Shown in pieces: positions 1-5,227 of a stretch of DNA of 5,990 bases. The DNA lies in assembly GCA_013329905.1 (NCBI GenBank), contig DUJH01000053.1:8671-14660 (forward strand). Direction: 5' to 3'. The notes beneath the pieces were generated by a model. The model made no database searches. It was not told the origin of the DNA and saw only the letters and a list, made by a program, of their open reading frames with translations. A program made the position numbers and the translations under genes. This DNA comes from Candidatus Thalassarchaeaceae archaeon (GTDB taxonomy: Archaea; Thermoplasmatota; Poseidoniia; Poseidoniales; Thalassarchaeaceae). Numbering within the stretch: position 1 is the first letter of the stretch; each line of letters starts with the position of its first letter.

Positions 1-1183
1 CACTCAATCGATTTACGACATCCGCGTGCTCCCGCAGTGTTCTCTGAACCTCCTTAATGAAGAATGAGTGGTCGGAATTCATCAATTCAAGCGCCTGTCC
101 ATGAGAATACCCAGTAGGGATGTAACCACCAAGCCAAGGATTATGCAAGCTGGTTTGATCACTGCCCAAATGCGGAATTAAACCTACTTCATCTAGTGCG
201 TTCAACAAATCCACGATATTTCCAATGTAGCCTATAGAAACCGCTTCTCCAACAGACATGGCTTGCCTAGCCCTTTCCAGTACGATGTCGATATCCGAAT
301 GTAACTCAGAAAGCCATCCCTGTTCATGCCTTTTCTTAGCAGCATGAGCGTTTGTCTCAGCAATTAGGCAGACTGCACCTGAAATCACGGCTGCTTTCGC
401 CTGTGCGCCTGACATACCACCAAGTCCTGATGTTACGAATAGGACTCCTGCCAAACCGTCAGAACCAGTATGCCCGAGGTATTTCCTCGCGGCGTTTAGG
501 ATCGTTATTGTAGTCCCGTGGACTATGCCTTGAGGGCCGATGTACATGTAGGAACCAGCCGTCATTTGACCGTATTGCGATACACCTAGTGCGTTGAATC
601 TCTCGTAATCCGTTTTGGTAGAATAATTCGGTATTACCATACCATTTGTAATGATGACGCGAGGAGCATTTTCATTCGATGGGAATAATCCTAATGGGTG
701 TCCTGAATACATAGCTAATGTTTGATTTGAATTCATTTTCGAGAGATATTGCATAGTCAGAATATATTGCGCCCAATTCTGAAACACAGCACCTGTTCCG
801 CCATAAGTGATCAAATCATACGGATATTGAGCTACTGCTGGATCGAGGTTATTCTGAATCATCAACATAATTCCTCGTGCTGATTTACAATTTCCAGGAT
901 AATCATCGATATGTCGCGCGAACATATCGTAAATCGGGCGGAATCGATGCATCGTGATATGGCCTTCAAGGATTAATTCATCCATGAATTCAGTAGCGAG
1001 TTTCGTATGCCATTCCGGAGGAAAATATCGCAAGGCATTCTCAACCGCTAGAAGTTTTTCTTGTTCACTGAGTACCTCGGGCCTAACAGGTGCCCTATCG
1101 ATTGAAGAATCGAACAAAGGCATCGGTGGAAATTGCAATGGGATACCTTGTTTGACCAATGACCCGAATTTCTTGGAATCCAT
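1..1183 (-). CDS. hutU: Urocanate hydratase (urocanase), long animal-like type, N-terminal part, cut by window edge
   Basis: Urocanase adds water to urocanate, giving 4-imidazolone-5-propionate with a tightly bound NAD+ as electrophile; it is the second step of cytosolic histidine breakdown. Reading from ATG at 1183 gives 394 uninterrupted codons to the window edge. Visible family motifs are YGGTG (127-131), YSGHPLG (159-165), GQMTAGS (205-211), the glycine-rich SGLGGMSGAQ (252-261) and GSDQTS (340-345). The N-terminus (NALRYFPPEW, then GHITMHRFRP) and the HNPWLGGY stretch resemble, from memory, the roughly 670-residue vertebrate UROC1 more than the roughly 550-residue classical bacterial HutU. 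The catalytic half with the active-site cysteine lies off the window. The start is supported by GGTGA four bases upstream. The gene follows the cyclodeaminase after 15 bases, so it is probably the third or later cistron of one transcript. Identification as urocanase is firm; the long-type assignment awaits the missing half. Confidence 0.96.
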   Translation of the reverse strand, partial: MDSKKFGSLVKQGIPLQFPPMPLFDSSIDRAPVRPEVLSEQEKLLAVENALRYFPPEWHTKLATEFMDELILEGHITMHRFRPIYDMFARHIDDYPGNCKSARGIMLMIQNNLDPAVAQYPYDLITYGGTGAVFQNWAQYILTMQYLSKMNSNQTLAMYSGHPLGLFPSNENAPRVIITNGMVIPNYSTKTDYERFNALGVSQYGQMTAGSYMYIGPQGIVHGTTITILNAARKYLGHTGSDGLAGVLFVTSGLGGMSGAQAKAAVISGAVCLIAETNAHAAKKRHEQGWLSELHSDIDIVLERARQAMSVGEAVSIGYIGNIVDLLNALDEVGLIPHLGSDQTSLHNPWLGGYIPTGYSHGQALELMNSDHSFFIKEVQRTLREHADVVNRLS

Positions 1184-1198
1184 CTAATCACCATTGAT
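1184..1198 (-). promoter_or_regulatory. Ribosome binding site for hutU
   Basis: The 15-base gap between the cyclodeaminase stop and the hutU ATG contains GGTGA (minus strand, 1192-1188), with a four-base spacer to the ATG at 1183. The same GGTGATT plus two bases plus ATG arrangement is seen at the cyclodeaminase start. This fixes the hutU start and points to translation of an internal cistron of a polycistronic mRNA rather than leaderless initiation. Confidence 0.7.
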
Positions 1199-1810
1199 TT
1201 ACATTCTGTTTCCTACAATCTTGATGATTTCTGCATGGGAATTAGTCACACTTTCTAGAATCTGATTTATCTCAGATTCGAAATCGCTCGATGCTTCCCC
1301 CAACGATCCCAGATTTATTCTGACATTGAGTGCAGCAGCATTGGTAGCTGCTAGAACCATATATGCCGCTGAGCCAGCATCTGTGATTGCATTTCCATTT
1401 CCATCAGAGGCCAGTGGAGATAATGAATCCATAACTTTCAAGCAAAATTTAGCGATATTCAGAGGTGACTTTGCTGCCTCATAATTCGCTGAACGAATCG
1501 CTCCTTTTCGTAATGCAATTTCCTCATCCTCTTCCTTAGGTAGTCGATAAGCAGCCATCACTGCATCGAATGCATCACAATCCGCTTGGGCCATATCTAA
1601 TGCATCAGCTGTCCATGTATGTGATTCAGCAAGGAATGATTCGGCTGAAGCATGGCCAGAGGCCCACTTATCCCGTCCCACGGTCAATGCGGCAACCATT
1701 CGGGCGAGTGCTATGCCATGACTCAAAGCAAGTGCCGCAACAGCCCCTCCTCCTGGCGTGGGAGATGAGGACTCTATCGAGGCAAGAACGGTATTGTATC
1801 CATCATTCAT
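1199..1810 (-). CDS. fchA: Formimidoyltetrahydrofolate cyclodeaminase, stand-alone (FTCD C-terminal domain family)
   Basis: This 203-residue protein is the free-standing counterpart of the C-terminal half of animal FTCD. The activity converts 5-formimidoyl-THF into 5,10-methenyl-THF plus ammonia. Seen in the sequence: the family's N-terminal PTPGGGAVAA (17-26), a helical middle with the YRLPK turn (88-92), the GNGNAITDAG segment (137-146) and NVRINL (162-167). Low-complexity alanine-rich helices fit this all-helical, folate-binding fold. There is no signal peptide or membrane segment, so it is cytosolic. Its ATG follows the TGA of the formimidoyltransferase with zero bases between, and GGTGA lies four bases upstream inside that gene's end, which suggests translational coupling. 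Some members of this family (clostridial FchA) act mainly as methenyl-THF cyclohydrolases, so sequence alone leaves that alternative open. The adjacent formimidoyltransferase and urocanase strongly favour the histidine-degradation role. Confidence 0.93.
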   Translation of the reverse strand: MNDGYNTVLASIESSSPTPGGGAVAALALSHGIALARMVAALTVGRDKWASGHASAESFLAESHTWTADALDMAQADCDAFDAVMAAYRLPKEEDEEIALRKGAIRSANYEAAKSPLNIAKFCLKVMDSLSPLASDGNGNAITDAGSAAYMVLAATNAAALNVRINLGSLGEASSDFESEINQILESVTNSHAEIIKIVGNRM

Positions 1811-2851
1811 TCAATCACCCAATTGATTAGTAATAGCCCATTCAATAATACGAGTTTGAGGGTCAAATTCGGCTAGGTAATCCAAACCCAGACCATCTAT
1901 TGCTGCTTGCACAAGAATTAGGTCATCAGACTCGGATTCACTTGAGTACCAATGTCCCGAATCTAACATGGCTTCAAGGGGCACAAGGCCTACTAATTCA
2001 CTACCACATAATTCCACGCCATGGTCAGCACAAATTGATTTGACGCATTCAAAGGCTACATGCATAGGAGTGATGGTATGATTCTGCAAATTCATCGATA
2101 CTTGGCAAATATTGTGACTCGGTAATGGCACACCCATCCCCTGTACAGCGTCTAACATACCCCGTGCACGAACCTTCTCTCCTGTTGCACTTTTGATTAG
2201 TCTGCCACTTGTTCGAACCAAAGATCCTGCAGCCTTTGAGGCAACAGGAGTCGGCTCGTCAACATTGACATTGTAAGCCACTAAAACTGGTCTGACACCG
2301 ACAGCAACTGCTCCGAATCTTTCCTCAACACCCCCCCAATTCCCGGACCAAGAATCAGGCATTCGGGTTGTCTCATCATCCCACTTTCCACCCGTGAATC
2401 TTGCTTCAAGACCTTCATATTGACCACGTCTGAGTTTAGCCAATGAACTCCTGTTTGCACTGCTGGCGGCATCCCCATAGAAGAATACTGGGACTTCACC
2501 GTTCAATTGGTCCGAGACGAAATTTGCTGCAAGAAGACAATCCTCTTGTGTATCTGGACTGATTGGGACGAATGGACATACATCTACTGCTCCCATGCGC
2601 GGATGATTTCCGGAATGCTCGCGCATGTCGATAAGATTCGCTGCTGCCCGGATAAGAGCGAGTGCAGCATTAGCGGTAGGTTTCCACTCTCCAGCTAGCG
2701 TGATTACAGTGCGATTGTAATCTGGATCCGGTTCACAACCTAACACCGCAACACCCTCAATCGAGGCGGCGGCGGCTACCACTGAATCGATGATATCTTG
2801 GTCGACACCTTCACTGATGTTGGGTACGCACTCAATCCAACGTGCAGACAT
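1811..2851 (-). CDS. ftcD: Glutamate formimidoyltransferase (FTCD N-terminal domain family)
   Basis: The enzyme moves the formimidoyl group from N-formimidoyl-L-glutamate, the histidine breakdown product, to tetrahydrofolate and releases glutamate. The 346-residue product has the hallmark opening ECVPNISEG (7-15), NRTVIT (46-51), LIDMREHSGNHPRMGAVDVC (73-92) with the conserved histidine at 83 matching the catalytic histidine of animal FTCD (position 82 there, from memory), then VPVFFYGDAA (120-129), ELVGLVP (285-291) and the family's closing RIIEW (334-338). Both subdomains of the transferase are therefore present, slightly longer than the roughly 325-residue animal portion, with no attached cyclodeaminase. 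The ATG at 2851 sits just before the conserved N-terminus, and no good Shine-Dalgarno is visible upstream. The gene follows PAN by 38 bases on the same strand and abuts the cyclodeaminase. Use of this enzyme implies that the cell has THF or a closely related folate. Confidence 0.96.
   Translation of the reverse strand: MSARWIECVPNISEGVDQDIIDSVVAAAASIEGVAVLGCEPDPDYNRTVITLAGEWKPTANAALALIRAAANLIDMREHSGNHPRMGAVDVCPFVPISPDTQEDCLLAANFVSDQLNGEVPVFFYGDAASSANRSSLAKLRRGQYEGLEARFTGGKWDDETTRMPDSWSGNWGGVEERFGAVAVGVRPVLVAYNVNVDEPTPVASKAAGSLVRTSGRLIKSATGEKVRARGMLDAVQGMGVPLPSHNICQVSMNLQNHTITPMHVAFECVKSICADHGVELCGSELVGLVPLEAMLDSGHWYSSESESDDLILVQAAIDGLGLDYLAEFDPQTRIIEWAITNQLGD
1814..1820 (-). promoter_or_regulatory. 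Ribosome binding site of the cyclodeaminase, inside the end of ftcD
   Basis: On the minus strand GGGTGAT overlaps the last ftcD codons and is followed by the ftcD TGA and immediately by the cyclodeaminase ATG. GGTGA to ATG is four bases, matching the hutU site. A ribosome terminating on ftcD would sit on this site, so the two proteins are probably made in a fixed ratio, which would suit their consecutive reactions. Confidence 0.65.
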
Positions 2852-2889
2852 CGTATTTTGGACCGGTCAAATGCTGATGAGCGTTACCA
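2852..2889 (-). other. PAN-ftcD intergenic spacer with an 8-bp perfect palindrome
   Basis: The 38-base spacer carries GACCGGTC (2861-2868), a perfect inverted repeat that extends outward as TTG/CAA-like arms with one mismatch per side. The only other structure is a weak GCT/AGC hairpin at 2873-2882 with no T-run, so no convincing terminator separates PAN from ftcD. No clear Shine-Dalgarno precedes the ftcD ATG. The palindrome could be an operator half of a local promoter or chance; read-through from PAN is equally possible. Confidence 0.3.
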
Positions 2890-4122
2890 TCAACCATACA
2901 GACCTTCGTGATTGCTTCGTATCGGGTCTTTACGATTCTTCTCAATGATTTCATGAGCCGAATTCAAGTCATGTTTACTCAATGATCTCCGATCTTCTTC
3001 TATTGTAATCATACCTGCTTCCATAACCATAGATTTTAGTTCAGCACCGCTGAATCCTTCGGTTTGACGCGACAATACTTTCAGATTTACATCCGCGTCA
3101 AGTGGTGTTGACCGTGTCATAATTTCAAGGATAGATTGTCTCCCTTCTTGGTCCGGTAATCCTACCTCTATGATTCGGTCAAACCTCCCCGGCCTCAAAA
3201 GTGCCTTATCCAATAATTCTGGACGGTTTGTAGCCGCAATCAATTTTACCTGATCATTAGAGTCAAAGCCGTCCATTTCAGCGAGTAATTGCATTAATGT
3301 ACGCTGAACCTCCCTATCTCCTGAAGTCGAAGAATCCAAGCGCTTGGAGCCGATAGCATCAATTTCATCTATGAAAATAATCGAAGGAGATTTCTCACGG
3401 GCCATATCAAATAATTCTCTAACCATTCGCCCCCCCTCTCCGATATATTTCTGGGCTAATTCAGAACCAACGAGACCGAGGAATGTTGCCTCAGTGGAAT
3501 TCGCTACAGCCCTAGCCAACATAGTCTTCCCAGTACCTGGAGGTCCAGTCAATAGTACGCCTTTGGGTGGCACCAAACCCATCGATGTAAACGCCTCAGG
3601 TTTTTGCAAAGGGAGCTCGATGGCCTGACGTAGAGACTTCACTTGTTCTTCCATGCCACCAATTTCGTCGAAAGTCGTAGTTGGTTTTTCGAGATTCTCA
3701 GTTGATGATACAAGAGGATCCCACCCCTCACTAAGGACATCGACAATTGCCAATGTATCTTGATTCAATGTGACTCTTGCACCAGGTTTGAGAGTTGAAA
3801 CATCAAGTCGTTGATTTACCGAAACCTGGAAGATTGTACCATTTGAACTACGGACGACCGCTTCGTCACCAACCATATCTTGGACGTGCCCGATGATGAA
3901 AGGAGGTTCTTTCAATGCTCGAATTTCATCATCGAGTCTATTTACTCGCTTCTTGAGTTGATTACATTCATTTTCAAGGAATAATTTCTCAGTCAACAAT
4001 TGTTGAGATGTAGTAGATAATTCTTCGAATTTTAGAAGTAATTCTTTCAGAGAAGATTCTTCAGTTCTAAATTCGTCTTCCGGAGAACCACGATCTGATG
4101 CCCCACTTGAACTGCTCATCAT
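2890..4122 (-). CDS. pan: Proteasome-activating nucleotidase (PAN), AAA+ ATPase
   Basis: PAN forms a hexameric ring that uses ATP to unfold and feed proteins into the archaeal 20S proteasome. From the ATG at 4122 the product has 410 residues, typical of the family. In order: an acidic, serine-rich leader; a predicted coiled coil (about 20-72); an OB domain (about 73-134, starting PPFIIGHV); and the AAA+ module. The AAA+ module shows Walker A GPPGTGKT (193-200), the aromatic pore loop KYIG (225-228), Walker B IIFIDEIDAIG (248-258), sensor-1 region AATNRP and LRPGRFDR with the two arginine fingers (310, 313). The C-terminus is LYG, a hydrophobic-Tyr-X (HbYX) tail that docks into 20S alpha-ring pockets and opens the gate. 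The HbYX tail and OB plus coiled-coil layout separate PAN from CDC48/VAT. ATG at 4119 is the adjacent alternative. GTG at 4149, with GGGAG four bases upstream, would add nine basic residues and cannot be excluded. Confidence 0.97.
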   Translation of the reverse strand: MMSSSSGASDRGSPEDEFRTEESSLKELLLKFEELSTTSQQLLTEKLFLENECNQLKKRVNRLDDEIRALKEPPFIIGHVQDMVGDEAVVRSSNGTIFQVSVNQRLDVSTLKPGARVTLNQDTLAIVDVLSEGWDPLVSSTENLEKPTTTFDEIGGMEEQVKSLRQAIELPLQKPEAFTSMGLVPPKGVLLTGPPGTGKTMLARAVANSTEATFLGLVGSELAQKYIGEGGRMVRELFDMAREKSPSIIFIDEIDAIGSKRLDSSTSGDREVQRTLMQLLAEMDGFDSNDQVKLIAATNRPELLDKALLRPGRFDRIIEVGLPDQEGRQSILEIMTRSTPLDADVNLKVLSRQTEGFSGAELKSMVMEAGMITIEEDRRSLSKHDLNSAHEIIEKNRKDPIRSNHEGLYG

Positions 4123-4196
4123 TCGACGTACAACCTTACTTGCTTTCACACTTCTCCCACGAAGATATGATGTCGTAGGACTGCCTCGGACGTTCT
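4123..4196. promoter_or_regulatory. Divergent promoter region between PAN and aMBF1
   Basis: These 74 bases must hold the promoters for both diverging genes. A purine-rich BRE-like GAAG followed by the TATA-like GATATGAT (about 4161-4171) is centred roughly 29 bases before the GTG of aMBF1. That is close to the spacing expected for leaderless archaeal transcription, and no Shine-Dalgarno precedes that GTG. Read on the other strand, the same A/T element (ATCATATCTT) lies about 25 bases ahead of a possible PAN transcript start with a short leader. Whether one TATA element serves both directions is inference; the remaining spacer shows no second good candidate. Confidence 0.4.
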
Positions 4197-4685
4197 GTGG
4201 GAATCTGTGAATTGTGTGGTTCAGACCGCGTTGGTGTCCATAGAACACGTGCCTCGGGTGCATCTGTGGAGGCCTGTTCCCGCTGTATCGACCGCCTCGG
4301 TCTCGAATTGCCTCCAACTCGCTCACCACCCTCAAAACAACCGTCTCAAGCCCGCCCTCGCCGTAACAAGCAGAACGACATTATGGCCAAAGGTGAGAAA
4401 GAACTCGCCTCAAACTTTCATCAAAGAATCCGTGAAGCTCGTAAGGAAAAGGGATGGGATCAAAGAGAATTCGCTAGGCGAATGAACGAGCGGTTGAATA
4501 TCGTTCAGCGCACCGAAAATGGAAACCGTCCTACGGATGCGCTGCTTAAGAAAATTGAGAAGGTATTAGGCATCGACCTCTTCGTCGATGTTGAGCCAAC
4601 AAATACTCGATCGGTTAGTTCATCTGGATCTCGAGGGATGACTATTGGTGACGTTTACGACGACCTCCTTTCACGGAGGGAATGA
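4197..4685 (+). CDS. mbf1: Archaeal multiprotein bridging factor 1 (aMBF1): zinc ribbon plus Cro/C1-type HTH
   Basis: The 162-residue protein has the two-part aMBF1 layout. The N-terminal zinc ribbon has CELC (Cys4, Cys7) and CSRC (Cys27, Cys30). A basic, proline/serine-rich linker (about 38-66) follows, then a Cro/C1-type helix-turn-helix (about 74-130: IREARKEKGWDQREFARRM, then VQRTENGNRPTDALLKKIEK). The C-terminal tail ends TIGDVYDDLLSRRE. Eukaryotic MBF1 is a transcription co-activator; archaeal MBF1 has been reported to associate with ribosomal subunits, so a translation-linked role is likely but not settled. The GTG start is the only in-frame start that keeps both cysteine pairs: the next upstream in-frame ATG (4170) meets a TAG two codons later. 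No Shine-Dalgarno is visible, fitting leaderless initiation. It diverges from PAN and its stop is one base before the tsr3 start, so the two are probably co-transcribed. Confidence 0.95.
   Translation: MGICELCGSDRVGVHRTRASGASVEACSRCIDRLGLELPPTRSPPSKQPSQARPRRNKQNDIMAKGEKELASNFHQRIREARKEKGWDQREFARRMNERLNIVQRTENGNRPTDALLKKIEKVLGIDLFVDVEPTNTRSVSSSGSRGMTIGDVYDDLLSRRE
4675..4680 (+). promoter_or_regulatory. Strong Shine-Dalgarno deciding the TTG start of tsr3
   Basis: GGAGGG lies within the last codons of aMBF1, seven bases (counting from GGAGG) before an in-frame TTG at 4687. It is the strongest Shine-Dalgarno in the window. No in-frame ATG exists near the conserved N-terminus of tsr3, and the ATGs at 4682, 4691 and 4694 are out of frame, so this site selects the TTG. 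Confidence 0.65.
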
Positions 4686-4686
4686 A

Positions 4687-5226
4687 TTGGATGATGTGCC
4701 CTTACACGTGATTCATCTAGAACAAGACGATCCCAAAAAATGCACATCCCGCCGAATGCAACGTTTTGGGCATTGTCGAATGCATACTGATATTCGTCGT
4801 TCGCCAAAACGAGGCATACTCCTCGATCCGCTTGCAGGTCGCTTACTAGGGCCCGACGATCGGCCTAGTATAGAACGTGGGGGAGCATTAGTCGGGCTAG
4901 ATTGTTCATGGAAACAAATCGATGAATCAATAGAATATCTCAACAAACGAACACGCCTCAATGGACGAACATTACCAGTGGTTTTAGCTGCCAACCCAGT
5001 GTCATGGGGCAAACCAGGGCGCCTCTCAAATGCCGAAGCATTTGCAGTAAGCTTGGTTCTTCTAGGGCGCTGGGAACAAGCGCGTCGAATCATGCAGCCA
5101 TTCAGTTATTCAGACCAATTTTTCCAATTGAATGAACAACCATTGGAAGCATATTCGAATGCAACGACAAATATTCAACTTGCTGAGCTGCAGTGGGAAT
5201 TCTTCGATAAACCGGATTCTGAGTAA
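4687..5226 (+). CDS. tsr3: 16S rRNA aminocarboxypropyltransferase, Tsr3 family
   Basis: Tsr3 transfers the 3-amino-3-carboxypropyl group of S-adenosylmethionine to a modified uridine in small-subunit rRNA (the m1acp3-psi site in the yeast 18S decoding region; archaeal 16S has an equivalent). It is a soluble SPOUT-like enzyme acting late in small-subunit maturation. From the TTG at 4687 the product has 179 residues, normal for an archaeal member. It shows the family's opening DDPKKCTSRRM (14-24), LLDP (45-48), LVGLDCSW (68-75), the conserved LPVVLAANPVSWGKPGRLS (96-114) with EA following, and a C-terminal helical part with FFQLNEQPLEAYSNA. The usual NYG after AANPV appears here as SWG, a variation next to the cofactor-binding region. 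The gene sits one base after the aMBF1 stop and ends one base before the metG stop on the opposite strand. GTG at 4696 is a less likely alternative start. Confidence 0.93.
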   Translation: MDDVPLHVIHLEQDDPKKCTSRRMQRFGHCRMHTDIRRSPKRGILLDPLAGRLLGPDDRPSIERGGALVGLDCSWKQIDESIEYLNKRTRLNGRTLPVVLAANPVSWGKPGRLSNAEAFAVSLVLLGRWEQARRIMQPFSYSDQFFQLNEQPLEAYSNATTNIQLAELQWEFFDKPDSE

Positions 5227-5227
5227 T

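Noticed and set aside
1805..1820. Split FTCD as a sequencing frameshift of one fused gene
   Set aside because: The transferase ends at its natural family terminus (RIIEW plus a few residues) and the cyclodeaminase begins with its own start and ribosome site; there is no truncated motif at the junction.
954..1830. Plus-strand open frames at 954-1187 and 1570-1830
   Set aside because: Both are antisense to strongly conserved hutU, cyclodeaminase and ftcD coding sequence.
2331..2337. Run of seven C bases in ftcD as a possible slippage or frameshift site
   Set aside because: The frame and family similarity continue unbroken on both sides of the run.
2281..2698. Open frames 2281-2499 (minus) and 2507-2698 (plus)
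   Set aside because: Both overlap the well-supported ftcD frame and show no family motifs.
2873..2882. Hairpin GCTGATGAGC as a terminator between PAN and ftcD
   Set aside because: The stem is only three pairs with a four-base loop and no T-run follows.
3344..3628. 94-codon plus-strand open frame inside PAN
   Set aside because: It is antisense to the Walker A/B coding region of PAN; the peptide is a mirror of conserved AAA+ codons.
4123..4335. 71-codon N-terminal extension of PAN in the same open frame
   Set aside because: It runs antisense through the aMBF1 zinc-ribbon coding region, has no PAN-like composition, and the remaining 410-residue protein already has normal family length.
4207..4485. 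92-codon plus-strand open frame overlapping aMBF1
   Set aside because: It is a +1 shadow of aMBF1, which has clear zinc-ribbon and HTH motifs in its own frame.
4713..5093. 126-codon minus-strand open frame
   Set aside because: It lies entirely antisense to tsr3, is rich in Arg/Ser/Pro as expected for a shadow frame, and matches nothing I know.
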